Positions 1-7,390 of a stretch of DNA of 11,910 nt are shown here, piece by piece (the first letter of the stretch is position 1; every line of letters starts with the position of its first letter). A model generated the notes under the pieces. It made no database searches, had not been told where the DNA came from, and saw nothing but the letters and a program-made list of their open reading frames with translations. This DNA is from CALIZF01 sp046292445 (lineage in GTDB: Bacteria > Pseudomonadota > Alphaproteobacteria > Rhodobacterales > Rhodobacteraceae), in assembly GCA_046292445.1 (NCBI GenBank), contig JBKBQT010000052.1, positions 1-11,910 on the forward strand. Reading direction: 5' to 3'. Position numbers and translations under genes: made by a program.

Positions 1-1775
1 CCGCGGCCCCCGCCCCGCAGCCCGCGCCCCCCGCCCCGCAGGCCGCGGCCCCCGCCCCGCAGCCCGACTGGGACGCGGAGGAGCCCGAGAACATCTTTTC
101 CCTTGACGGCGATCACGCCCGCGGCCCGCTGCCGGCCGCATTCACCCGGCCCGACCCGCGCCCCGAAACCCGCCGCGTCGTGCAGCCCGCGGCCGCAAGG
201 CCCGCCCCCTCGCGCCAGGCGCGGACCGAGGCGCAGCCGGCCCTGCGCTTCGACGACGGCCCCGGAAGCGGCTACGAACACCCGCCCCTCGCCCTCCTGC
301 GTGCGCCCGAACCGGCGCCGCGCACCGCGCTGTCGCATGAGGCGCTCGAGGAAAACGCCCGCATGCTCGAGAACGTGCTCGACGATTACGGCGTGAAGGG
401 CGAGATCGTGTCGGTCCGCCCCGGCCCGGTCGTGACGATGTACGAACTCGAACCCGCGCCGGGCCTCAAGGCCAGCCGCGTGATCGGCCTTGCCGACGAC
501 ATCGCCCGGTCGATGTCCGCGCTCTCTGCCCGCGTCTCGACCGTCCCCGGCCGGTCGGTCATCGGGATCGAACTGCCCAATGCGACCCGCGAAAAGGTTG
601 TGCTGCGCGAGATCCTGAGCCACCGCGATTTCGGCGACAGCCAGAGCCGCCTGCCGCTCGCGCTCGGCAAGGATATCGGCGGCGCCCCCGTGGTGGCCAA
701 TCTCGCCAAGATGCCGCACCTGCTGATCGCGGGCACCACCGGGTCGGGCAAGTCGGTGGCGATCAACACGATGATCCTGTCGCTTCTCTACAAGCTCACG
801 CCCGAGGAATGCCGGCTCATCATGATCGACCCCAAGATGCTGGAACTCAGCGTCTATGACGGCATCCCGCACCTGCTGTCGCCGGTCGTCACCGATCCCA
901 AGAAGGCCGTGGTGGCGCTCAAATGGGTCGTGTCCGAGATGGAGGAACGCTATCGCAAGATGTCGCGCATGGGCGTGCGCAACATCGAGGGCTATAACGG
1001 CCGCGTGCGCGAGGCGCTCGAGGCCGGCGAGATGTTCCGCCGCACCGTGCAGACGGGTTTCGACGACGAAACCGGCGATCCGGTGTTCGAGACCGAGGAA
1101 TTCGAGCCCAAGGCGCTGCCCTGGATCGTGGTCGTCGTGGACGAGATGGCCGACCTGATGATGGTCGCGGGCAAGGAGATCGAGGCCTGCATCCAGCGGC
1201 TTGCCCAGATGGCCCGCGCCAGCGGCATCCACCTCATCATGGCCACGCAGCGCCCGTCTGTCGATGTCATCACCGGCACGATCAAGGCGAACTTTCCCAC
1301 CCGGATTTCCTTTCAGGTGACGTCCAAGATCGACAGCCGCACGATCCTCGGCGAGCAGGGGGCCGAGCAGCTTCTGGGCATGGGCGACATGCTCTACATG
1401 GCCGGCGGATCGAAGATCACCCGCATCCACGGCCCCTTCGTGTCGGACGAGGAGGTGGAGGAGATCGTCAACCACCTCAAGAGCTTCGGCCCGCCGTCCT
1501 ACATGGCGGGGGTGGTGGACGGCCCGGACGAGGACACGGCATCCGAGATCGACCAGGTTCTGGGGCTGGCGAGCGAGGGGGGCGACGATGCCCTCTACGA
1601 TCAGGCGGTCGCGATCGTGGCCAAGGACCGCAAATGCTCGACCAGCTACATCCAGCGGAAACTGGGGATCGGCTACAACAAGGCGGCGCGTCTCGTCGAG
1701 CAGATGGAAGAGCAGGGGGTGGTCACCCGCGCGAACCACGTCGGGAAACGGGAGATCCTGGTGCCGGAGGCGTGA
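1..1775 (+). CDS. ftsK: DNA translocase FtsK, C-terminal part (5' end outside the window)
   Basis: This is the last 590 codons of FtsK, the septum-anchored hexameric ATPase that pumps DNA and helps resolve and segregate the chromosome terminus. The reading frame is open from base 3, so the real start and the N-terminal membrane domain lie upstream. In order: a Pro/Ala/Gln-rich linker (to about base 330), the alpha domain beginning near HEALEENARMLENVLDDYG, and the RecA-like beta motor with Walker A GTTGSGKS at 732-755 and Walker B WIVVVVDEMADLM from 1122. The family signature GAEQLLGMGDMLYM follows near 1360. The C-terminal gamma winged helix (CSTSYIQRKLGIGYNKAARLV onward, about 1634-1772) is the part that reads KOPS and contacts XerD in studied FtsKs. 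All motor motifs are intact and the gene ends normally with TGA. It is a housekeeping gene, unrelated in function to the operon that follows. Confidence 0.97.
   Translation, partial: AAPAPQPAPPAPQAAAPAPQPDWDAEEPENIFSLDGDHARGPLPAAFTRPDPRPETRRVVQPAAARPAPSRQARTEAQPALRFDDGPGSGYEHPPLALLRAPEPAPRTALSHEALEENARMLENVLDDYGVKGEIVSVRPGPVVTMYELEPAPGLKASRVIGLADDIARSMSALSARVSTVPGRSVIGIELPNATREKVVLREILSHRDFGDSQSRLPLALGKDIGGAPVVANLAKMPHLLIAGTTGSGKSVAINTMILSLLYKLTPEECRLIMIDPKMLELSVYDGIPHLLSPVVTDPKKAVVALKWVVSEMEERYRKMSRMGVRNIEGYNGRVREALEAGEMFRRTVQTGFDDETGDPVFETEEFEPKALPWIVVVVDEMADLMMVAGKEIEACIQRLAQMARASGIHLIMATQRPSVDVITGTIKANFPTRISFQVTSKIDSRTILGEQGAEQLLGMGDMLYMAGGSKITRIHGPFVSDEEVEEIVNHLKSFGPPSYMAGVVDGPDEDTASEIDQVLGLASEGGDDALYDQAVAIVAKDRKCSTSYIQRKLGIGYNKAARLVEQMEEQGVVTRANHVGKREILVPEA
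3..65 (+). repeat. Three tandem 21-bp repeats in the FtsK linker
   Basis: Three head-to-tail 21-bp units (3-23, 24-44, 45-65) encode the heptads AAPAPQP, APPAPQA and AAPAPQP. Units 1 and 3 are identical; unit 2 differs at a few bases. They lie in the low-complexity linker between the FtsK membrane domain and its motor. This linker is expected to vary in length by repeat slippage. The array may extend further left, outside the window. Confidence 0.85.
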
Positions 1776-1785
1776 GTCGGGCGCG

Positions 1786-2868
1786 TCACCCCCGCGCCCC
1801 CGCCCGCATCCGCGCCAGCAGGTCCACGCCCATCTGCATGAACAGATCGAGCATGTCGAGCGGCACCCAGTTCTCGCGGATCAGCCCCTCGTGGTGCAGG
1901 TAGAAGTCCATCACCCGCATGAACACGGCGCGCCCGGTTGGCGGCATGCCGCAAAAGCCGCCCCCGCCATGCACGGCATAGACCGAGGGCCAGCCGCCGG
2001 TCACCGAATAGGGCCCGTCGCCGAGGCGGATGTAATGCCCCGCGCCATGGCGGGCGCGTTCGGCCATGACCTCTTCGATCGTGCCCTGCGGCCGCTGGAA
2101 CGCGATGCGGAAGGGGAGTTGATGGCCGTCCACGAACCCCTCGAGCCCCCGCGTCGCGCCGATGCCTGCCGGCCCGTACCACATCATCCGGGGATGCCAG
2201 TGGTCGCGCTGCGGCATGGCGATCAGCGCCTCGCGCGTGAGGTTCCGGGTATCGTCATGCGCCATCAGCGTGCCGTGCATGCGCAGCGTCTGCGCGAGGC
2301 TCGCCCGGCTTTCGGCCGGGTCCGACGGCGCCAGGCGCAGCCCGTCGGCCGTGATCGGGCCGGGCCAGAGCCCCTCGACCCCGAGCGACGGTGCCAGCGG
2401 CCAGACGCCGGCCTGCCGCATCACGTCGAGCACGTCCCACAGCAAGGTCGCCTGCACCGCCCGCCCGTCCGGCCCGATCTGCCAGACCTCGCCATAGCGC
2501 AGGGTGACGGTCTTGCCGGTCGCTGGAATGCCGAGCCAGTCGCCGCGCATCGTGCCGCAATACTGGCCGAGGGCGGCGATGAAGTCGCGCCCCGCGTAGC
2601 GCCCGCCGAGCAGGATCGTGTCGCGCCGTTCCAGATCGGGCATTGCCTGCCGGAGCGGATGCCAGATCCGTGCAAGCGCGTCCGCGGTGCACGGCACAGC
2701 GTTCATCGGATGCGCGGCGCGCCAGGTGCAGGCGGGATCGGCCAGCCGGTCCAACGCCCCGGCAAGGTGCCCGGCGGGCGCCTCGGCCAGCGCGCGCAGG
2801 CGGCCCAGCACCTGTTCCCTGACCGCCGCCGGGGGCGCTGCATCCGCGTCAAAGCCGTCTGTCAACAT
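1786..2868 (-). CDS. Two-domain SnoaL/NTF2-like protein, divergent to the ABC operon
   Basis: A 360-residue protein, probably cytoplasmic (no signal peptide), with two SnoaL/NTF2-like domains at about residues 25-155 and 195-350. Each carries the family's strand motif: GIPATGKTVTLRYGEVW (113-129) and GMPPTGRAVFMRVMDF (307-322). The second domain resembles the small SnoaL-like protein at 7383-7886: both have an H-x-H...W-x-G...RGL...QLP-x-R-x-AF pattern. This fold includes polyketide cyclases, ketosteroid isomerases and dehydratases, so a specific reaction cannot be named. I chose the ATG at 2868, which has a weak GGA six bases upstream. A TTG (2955) and an ATG (2934) further up would start inside or next to the operators, and the extra residues look non-coding. 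The stop is 10 bp from the ftsK stop (convergent). It is expressed away from the transporter operon and probably shares LacI control. The fold assignment is firm; the function is unknown. Confidence 0.85.
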   Translation of the reverse strand: MLTDGFDADAAPPAAVREQVLGRLRALAEAPAGHLAGALDRLADPACTWRAAHPMNAVPCTADALARIWHPLRQAMPDLERRDTILLGGRYAGRDFIAALGQYCGTMRGDWLGIPATGKTVTLRYGEVWQIGPDGRAVQATLLWDVLDVMRQAGVWPLAPSLGVEGLWPGPITADGLRLAPSDPAESRASLAQTLRMHGTLMAHDDTRNLTREALIAMPQRDHWHPRMMWYGPAGIGATRGLEGFVDGHQLPFRIAFQRPQGTIEEVMAERARHGAGHYIRLGDGPYSVTGGWPSVYAVHGGGGFCGMPPTGRAVFMRVMDFYLHHEGLIRENWVPLDMLDLFMQMGVDLLARMRAGARG

Positions 2869-2915
2869 GGTCGGTCCAGCCTGTCCCTGCCCTGCGGCCG
2901 GAAGATGCGACGGGA

Positions 2916-2931
2916 TTGAAAACGTATGCAA
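2916..2931. promoter_or_regulatory. Second, imperfect LacI-type operator
   Basis: The 16-bp sequence ttgaaaacgtatgcaa has a central CG and half-sites TTGAAAAC and TTGCATAC, which agree at 6 of 8 positions. It matches the perfect palindrome at 2940-2955 in both TTG...CAA ends and in the centre. Operator centres are 24 bp apart. A LacI-family gene is encoded in the same cluster, so it is the natural ligand. The ttgaaa at its left end could double as a rightward -35 box, but I see no convincing -10 at the right distance. Confidence 0.6.
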
Positions 2932-2939
2932 CATTTTCC

Positions 2940-2955
2940 TTGCATGCGCATGCAA
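2940..2955. promoter_or_regulatory. Perfect 16-bp palindrome, LacI-family operator
   Basis: TTGCATGCGCATGCAA reads the same on both strands. It has the standard LacI/PurR-type operator form: TTG/CAA ends, an A/T-containing arm, and a central CpG into which the hinge helix of these repressors inserts. It lies between the divergent starts at 2868 and 3049 in the only AT-enriched patch of the window, so bound repressor could cover the promoters of both transcripts. The likely ligand is the LacI-family protein encoded at 9958-10983. No other copy was seen elsewhere in the window. Confidence 0.75.
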
Positions 2956-3035
2956 ATTTCGTGACGCTTCGCGCAGCGGCAGGCGGACCGCGCGGATTCG
3001 TGCTGCGCCCGGCCGGATCGGGCCGCCCAGAAAAC

Positions 3036-3041
3036 AGGGAG
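3036..3041 (+). promoter_or_regulatory. Ribosome binding site of the solute-binding protein
   Basis: AGGGAG lies seven bases before the ATG at 3049. It fixes this start and is the clearest Shine-Dalgarno sequence at the head of the operon, fitting a highly translated binding protein. Confidence 0.75.
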
Positions 3042-3048
3042 AACAACC

Positions 3049-4305
3049 ATGACATTGCTTGTCCGGGGCCTAGCCCTATCCGCCCTTCTGGGCGCCACCG
3101 CGCTGGTCCCCGGCGGGGCCCTCGCCGCAGGCGGCTGCGGCATCGACAAGGGCCGCGTGTCCATCGTCGGCAACGAATTCCCGGCGATCCAGTCGGTCGC
3201 GGCCAAGGCCGCCGAATGCGCCGGCGGCGGCGTGGAGGTGCGCGCCAACCTGACCGCCGACCACCAGAAGATCAACGTCGCTGGCATGTCGGGCAACCCG
3301 GCCGAATATACCTCGGCGATCATCGCGACATCGTCCATCGTGGCGCTGATGAACGAGGACGTGATCCGCCCGCTCGACGATCTCGTCGCCGCCTATGGTC
3401 AGGACATCCCGCGCAACCAGCTCATCACCGTTGACGGGCAGATCAAGGCCGTCGCGTTCATGGCGAATGCGCAGCATCTCGTCTATCGCGCCGATGTGCT
3501 CGAAAAGGTCGGCGTCGAGCCGCCCAAGACCTACGAGGCGCTGCTGGAGGCGGCCGAGAAGATCCGGGCGGCGGGAATCATGCCCCATCCGGTGGCGGGC
3601 ACCTATATGGCCGGCTGGAACCTCGCCAATGATTTCATCAACATGTATCAGGGCTTTGGCGGCGCGTTCTTCAAGGAAGGCTCGGCCGAGACGGCGATCA
3701 ACGGGCCCGAGGGCCTCGCCGCGCTCGAGATGATGAAGAAGCTCTCGGGCTACATGAACCCCGATTTCCTGACCCATGATTCCAACGCGCTGCAGGCCGA
3801 GTGGAAGGCGGGCAACGTCGCGCTGGCCAATTTCTGGGGTTCGCGCGCGATCAACCTGACGGCGGCCGAGGGCGCGGCGCCCGAGGTCTATCAGAACACC
3901 CGTGTCGGCGCGCCGATGACGGTCGGCGGCGGCAGCGTGCCGGCGGCCTCGCTCTGGTGGGATGGCTGGACGGTGGCCAAGAACATCAGCGACGCCGATG
4001 CGGTGGCGACCTTCATCGTGCTCAAGCACGCAACGGGGCCGGCGCTCTTGAACGACACCACGATGAGCCAGGCGGTCTGGATGATCCCCGGTTTCAAGCC
4101 CGGCCCGGCCAACGAGGGCGTGATGGCGGCGATGGCGATGGGCACGCGGCCCTATCCGATGCGCCCCTACATGGGCCTTCTGCATACCGCGCTGGGCGAC
4201 AACCTGCCCAATTTCTTCAAGGGCAGCGCAACGGCCGCGGAAACGCTCGCGGCGGTCGAGGCGGCCTACACGGCAGCGGCGCGGGAAAAGGGTTTCATGC
4301 AGTAA
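3049..4305 (+). CDS. Periplasmic solute-binding protein of a carbohydrate-type ABC importer
   Basis: A 418-residue extracellular solute-binding protein of the type that serves sugar importers. The N-terminus is a Sec signal peptide: MTLLVRG, a hydrophobic core, then GGALAA with cleavage expected after residue 26 or 27. The mature chain has typical features such as the VEPPKTYEALLEAAEKIRAAG segment before the central domain, an aromatic-rich stretch around LWWDGWTVAKN, and a helical C-terminus. Cys30 and Cys57 could form a disulfide near the N-terminus. There is no lipobox, so the protein should be free in the periplasm. It is the first gene of the rightward operon, followed by two permeases and an ATPase. 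The ligand is not readable from sequence; the neighbours suggest a polyol, sugar or similar hydroxylated compound. Length is normal for the family. Confidence 0.93.
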   Translation: MTLLVRGLALSALLGATALVPGGALAAGGCGIDKGRVSIVGNEFPAIQSVAAKAAECAGGGVEVRANLTADHQKINVAGMSGNPAEYTSAIIATSSIVALMNEDVIRPLDDLVAAYGQDIPRNQLITVDGQIKAVAFMANAQHLVYRADVLEKVGVEPPKTYEALLEAAEKIRAAGIMPHPVAGTYMAGWNLANDFINMYQGFGGAFFKEGSAETAINGPEGLAALEMMKKLSGYMNPDFLTHDSNALQAEWKAGNVALANFWGSRAINLTAAEGAAPEVYQNTRVGAPMTVGGGSVPAASLWWDGWTVAKNISDADAVATFIVLKHATGPALLNDTTMSQAVWMIPGFKPGPANEGVMAAMAMGTRPYPMRPYMGLLHTALGDNLPNFFKGSATAAETLAAVEAAYTAAAREKGFMQ

Positions 4306-4311
4306 ACCGCA

Positions 4312-4337
4312 GGCCGGCGGCCGCGCGGCCGCCGGCC
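4312..4337 (+). other. 26-bp perfect inverted repeat after the binding-protein gene
   Basis: A perfect GC-only palindrome begins seven bases after the TAA of the binding-protein gene. As RNA it would form a very stable hairpin. No run of T follows, so it is not a classical intrinsic terminator. At this place in an importer operon, such hairpins usually protect the upstream message from 3' exonucleases or partly stop transcription, giving much more binding protein than permease. That role is inferred from position. Confidence 0.75.
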
Positions 4338-4357
4338 ATGACGATCCCCGGACCTGC

Positions 4358-4383
4358 GCGACGGGGTGCGCTGCACCCCGCGC
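4358..4383 (+). other. Second hairpin just upstream of the first permease
   Basis: CGGGGTGC (4362-4369) pairs with GCACCCCG (4373-4380) around a GCT loop. Past a bulged A, three more pairs extend the stem (4358-4360 with 4381-4383). It ends 18 bases before the ATG at 4402. Together with the palindrome at 4312-4337 it fills the gap between binding protein and permease and could limit read-through or permease translation. It also argues against the GTG at 4366, which would lie inside the stem. Confidence 0.55.
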
Positions 4384-4401
4384 CGTCAAGCGGACGCTGG
4401 C

Positions 4402-5424
4402 ATGAAACACGGCACCTTCTTCTGGTTCTTCCTGCCGACGGCGACGGCGATGCTGCTGTTCATCGCCTTTCCCATCGTGTCGGTGGTCATCCAGTCGGTC
4501 TATGCGCCCCATGCGCAGGTGGTGATCGAGGTCGAGAACTGCGGCCCCTTCGGCTGCACGCAATCCACCACGATCGACCAGGAGGCGACGCGCGCCCTGC
4601 GCGAGGCGCAGCCGCTGGGCCGGTTCGTCGGGCTCGAGATCTACCTCAACCGCGGGCATCTTGCGGTGAAGGAGATCGGCGCGCTCTGGCGGGCGGTGCC
4701 CGACCTCGGCACCTTCTTCTCGCGCCTGCTCAACCTGCCGTTCTACGGTGCGCTGGCCTTCACGCTGACCTACACGGCGCTGGTCACGCCGATGTCGATC
4801 ATCCTCGGCTTTGTCATCGCCCTGTCGGTCAATGCGCTGCCGCGGGCGCTGCGGGGGCCGACGATCTTCTTCTCGCTCTTGCCGATGATCGTCACGCCGC
4901 TGATCGGGGGGCTCATCCTGTTCTGGATGATCGACAGCCGTGGCATCCTCGGCGCGTTCATCCAGTATCTCGCGGCCGATCCGGGGCTGTCGGTCAAGGC
5001 TTCGACGCCGCTGATGTGGGCGATGCTGATTGTCTACGGCATCTGGTCGAGCGCGCCCTTCGCCTTCGTCGTCTATTATGCCGGCCTGCAGACCGTGCCG
5101 CAGGACACGCTGGAATCGGCGATGATCGACGGCGCGACCCGCTGGCACCGCGTCCGCTATGTGCTGCTGCCGCATCTGCTGCCGCTGACGACGTTCATGG
5201 CGCTCATAAAGCTCATGGACAATTTCCGCGTGTTCGAGCCGATCATCAGCTTTTCCGCCCAGGCGCATGCCCAGTCGCTGAGTTTCTTCATCTATTCCGA
5301 CCTCGGGGGCGAAACCCGGCTGCTGTCGTCGGCTGCGGCCACATCGGTGCTGACCATCGCCGGGATCATCGTGCTCTTGTCGCCGGTGCTGGTGCGCACC
5401 TGGCGCAGCTTCGGCAAGGCCTGA
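4402..5424 (+). CDS. ABC importer permease, MalF/UgpA type
   Basis: A 340-residue inner-membrane subunit of the importer. It begins with a transmembrane helix (residues 5-34). A long periplasmic segment (about 35-112) follows, then a core of about five helices. The cytoplasmic EAA loop that docks on the ATPase is ESAMIDGATRWHRVRYVLLP (238-257). The first periplasmic segment is longer than in many such permeases and contains Cys47 and Cys52 in NCGPFGC, which could form a disulfide. I chose the ATG at 4402 because the hydrophobic helix starts directly after it; a GTG at 4366 lies in a hairpin and would add a charged tail. The stop overlaps the ribosome binding site of the next gene. It should pair with the second permease as a heterodimer. 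Confidence 0.92.
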   Translation: MKHGTFFWFFLPTATAMLLFIAFPIVSVVIQSVYAPHAQVVIEVENCGPFGCTQSTTIDQEATRALREAQPLGRFVGLEIYLNRGHLAVKEIGALWRAVPDLGTFFSRLLNLPFYGALAFTLTYTALVTPMSIILGFVIALSVNALPRALRGPTIFFSLLPMIVTPLIGGLILFWMIDSRGILGAFIQYLAADPGLSVKASTPLMWAMLIVYGIWSSAPFAFVVYYAGLQTVPQDTLESAMIDGATRWHRVRYVLLPHLLPLTTFMALIKLMDNFRVFEPIISFSAQAHAQSLSFFIYSDLGGETRLLSSAAATSVLTIAGIIVLLSPVLVRTWRSFGKA

Positions 5425-5434
5425 GGGGGGCGCC

Positions 5435-6316
5435 ATGACATCCGCCGCGAACCGCCGCCCGGCATCCCTGCGCATCGTCCTGACGCTGTTCCTGATCGCC
5501 TGGCTGGTGCTGGCCGCCTTTCCGTTCCTCTGGACGCTCTGGGGCAGCTTCAAGGTCGAGGGCGATTTCTTCTCGCGCGCCGACTGGCGCAATGCCCTCT
5601 TCGGCACGCTGACCGTCGCCGAAACCGGCGCGCCCTTCACCGGGAAGGGATATCACGGCGCCTGGGTGCAGGAAGAGTTCTGGCGCGCCGCCCTCAACAC
5701 CATGATCGTGGTGGTCTGCGTGGTGTGCATCTCGCTTACCTTCGGCACGCTCGGGGGCTATGCGCTTGCCCGCTCGCCCTATCGCTATGCCTTCTGGCTG
5801 CTCTTGCTGGCGCTGGTGTTCCGCGCGATGCCGCCGGTCACGCTGGTGTCGGGGTATCTGCTGCCGTTCTTCGAATGGAACCTTTGGGGCCACCTGCCGA
5901 CGGCGATCATCGTGCTGGTGGCGATCAATCAGCCCTTCACGCTGTGGATGCTCACGGCTTTCTTCCGCAACATCCCCAAGGATCTCGACGAAAGCGCGAT
6001 GGTCGATGGCTGCTCGCGGTTCCAGGCGTTCCGGCATGTGATCATCCCGGTGATGTGGCCGGGGGTCATCACCACGGGGCTGTTCAGCTTCCTGCTCGCC
6101 TACAACGACTTTGCCGTGACCGCGATGCTGCTGTCGAAGGACAACCAGACCATGGTGCCCAAGATCGCGAGCTTTCTCGGCACGACGCAGACCTCGGGCA
6201 ACGTGATGTTCGCGGTCGCCTCGGTCGTGTCGGTCACGGCGCCGCTGTTCGTCCTCGTGATGGTGTTTCAGCGTCAGATCGTCAGCGGCCTGACCGCCGG
6301 CGCGGTGAAGGGATAG
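5435..6316 (+). CDS. ABC importer permease, MalG/UgpE type
   Basis: A 293-residue membrane subunit, partner of the preceding permease. The first helix spans about residues 13-35. A periplasmic segment (about 38-85, ending KGYHGAWVQEEFWRAALNT) leads into five further helices. The EAA loop reads ESAMVDGCSRFQAFRHVIIP (186-205). The C-terminus SGLTAGAVKG is typical of MalG-like permeases. The start has a strong GAGGGGGG Shine-Dalgarno (5423-5430) that overlaps the TGA of the upstream gene, so the two are translated together. Length and motifs are normal for the family. Confidence 0.93.
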   Translation: MTSAANRRPASLRIVLTLFLIAWLVLAAFPFLWTLWGSFKVEGDFFSRADWRNALFGTLTVAETGAPFTGKGYHGAWVQEEFWRAALNTMIVVVCVVCISLTFGTLGGYALARSPYRYAFWLLLLALVFRAMPPVTLVSGYLLPFFEWNLWGHLPTAIIVLVAINQPFTLWMLTAFFRNIPKDLDESAMVDGCSRFQAFRHVIIPVMWPGVITTGLFSFLLAYNDFAVTAMLLSKDNQTMVPKIASFLGTTQTSGNVMFAVASVVSVTAPLFVLVMVFQRQIVSGLTAGAVKG

Positions 6317-6319
6317 GGC

Positions 6320-7390
6320 ATGGCGGATATCGAGCTGCGCAACCTGTCCAAGCGCTGGGGCAGTTTCGTCGGCGTGCAGACGATGAACCTGCATGTCGCG
6401 GACGGCGAATTCCTCGTGCTGCTCGGCCCGTCGGGATGCGGCAAGACGACGACGATGCGGATGATCGCGGGCCTCGAGGACGCGACCGAGGGCGACATCC
6501 TGATCGGGGGGGCGCGGGTCAACGACCGCGAGCCCAAGGACCGCGACATCGCGATGGTGTTCCAGTCCTATGGGCTTTACCCGACGATGACGGTCTACGA
6601 CAACATCCGCTTCCCGCTGAAGGTGCGCAAGATCCCGGCCGCCGAGCACCACGACCGGGTGATGCGCGCCGCCGCGACGGTGGAACTGACCGATTTCCTC
6701 GACCGCAAGCCCGCCGCCCTGTCTGGCGGGCAGCGCCAGCGTGTCGCCCTTGCCCGGGCCATCGTGCGCAAGCCCAAGGTGTTCCTGATGGACGAGCCGC
6801 TGTCGAACCTCGACGCCAAGCTGCGCGTCTCGACCCGGGCGCAGATCAAGAACCTGCACCACGAGCTGCGGACGACCACGATCTATGTCACCCACGACCA
6901 GATCGAGGCGATGACGCTGGCCGACCGCGTGGTGGTGATGAAGGCCGGCGCGGTGCAGCAGGTGGGCACGCCGCTCGACATCTACGACCGGCCGGCGAAC
7001 ACCTTCGTCGCCGGCTTCATCGGCAATCCGGCGATGAACCTGCTCAGGGGGGCGATGAACGGCGGGGTGTTCGAGGGGCGCAACGTGCGCATCCCCGGTT
7101 TTGCGGGCGTCCCCGACGGCCCCGTGACGCTGGGCTTTCGCGCCGAGGATGCGCAGGTGGCCGAGGCGGGCGAGATCAGCGCCCCGATCTATTCGATGGA
7201 GCTTCTGGGCGACAGTTCCATGGCCACCGTGCAGGCGGGCGATGCGCTCGTCGCGATCAAGGCGGCCAAGGATTTCCACGCCGCCATCGGCGCGCCGGTC
7301 GCCGCCCGCGTGCCCGCCGCCGTCTGCCATCTGTTCGACGCCGCGACCGGCGCAAGGATCGAGCGCCCCGCGAGTGCCCGTCATGGCTGA
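6320..7390 (+). CDS. ABC importer ATPase, MalK/UgpC type
   Basis: A 356-residue cytoplasmic ATPase that powers the importer. All motifs are present: Walker A GPSGCGKT (36-43), Q-loop Gln82, signature LSGGQ (134-138), Walker B VFLMDEP with catalytic Glu159, D-loop SNLD (162-165) and switch His192. The region after about residue 240 is the OB-fold regulatory domain of the MalK/UgpC class (TLGFRAEDA motif). An AAGGGA ribosome site (6308-6313) lies across the end of the upstream permease gene, three bases separating the two reading frames. Its TGA overlaps the start of the next gene by eight bases, so the downstream enzymes belong to the same message. ATPases of this class can serve more than one permease set. 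Confidence 0.96.
   Translation: MADIELRNLSKRWGSFVGVQTMNLHVADGEFLVLLGPSGCGKTTTMRMIAGLEDATEGDILIGGARVNDREPKDRDIAMVFQSYGLYPTMTVYDNIRFPLKVRKIPAAEHHDRVMRAAATVELTDFLDRKPAALSGGQRQRVALARAIVRKPKVFLMDEPLSNLDAKLRVSTRAQIKNLHHELRTTTIYVTHDQIEAMTLADRVVVMKAGAVQQVGTPLDIYDRPANTFVAGFIGNPAMNLLRGAMNGGVFEGRNVRIPGFAGVPDGPVTLGFRAEDAQVAEAGEISAPIYSMELLGDSSMATVQAGDALVAIKAAKDFHAAIGAPVAARVPAAVCHLFDAATGARIERPASARHG

Noticed and set aside
2885..2892. KOPS-like GGGCAGGG on the minus strand near ftsK
   Set aside because: A single G-rich 8-mer is expected by chance in DNA of this composition, and polarity cannot be judged from one copy.
2869..2955. Upstream starts (TTG 2955, ATG 2934) for the minus-strand SnoaL gene
   Set aside because: TTG 2955 lies in the palindromic operator. 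ATG 2934 has its purine run only about three bases away, and the added residues do not look like part of the fold. ATG 2868 leaves a normal regulatory region.
3049..3140. Solute-binding protein as a lipoprotein because of Cys30
   Set aside because: The residues before Cys30 are AAGG, without the lipobox Leu at -3, and they follow a good AxA signal-peptidase I site.
4312..4337. Calling the 26-bp palindrome a rho-independent terminator
   Set aside because: No T-run follows (next bases atgacgatcc), and the permease and ATPase genes downstream need read-through.
3076..5640. Very long minus-strand open frame (854 codons) opposite the binding-protein and permease genes
   Set aside because: Its composition is rich in Arg, His, Asp and Gly, as expected from the antisense of GC-rich genes. 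It has no recognisable domain and lies across three well-supported plus-strand genes.
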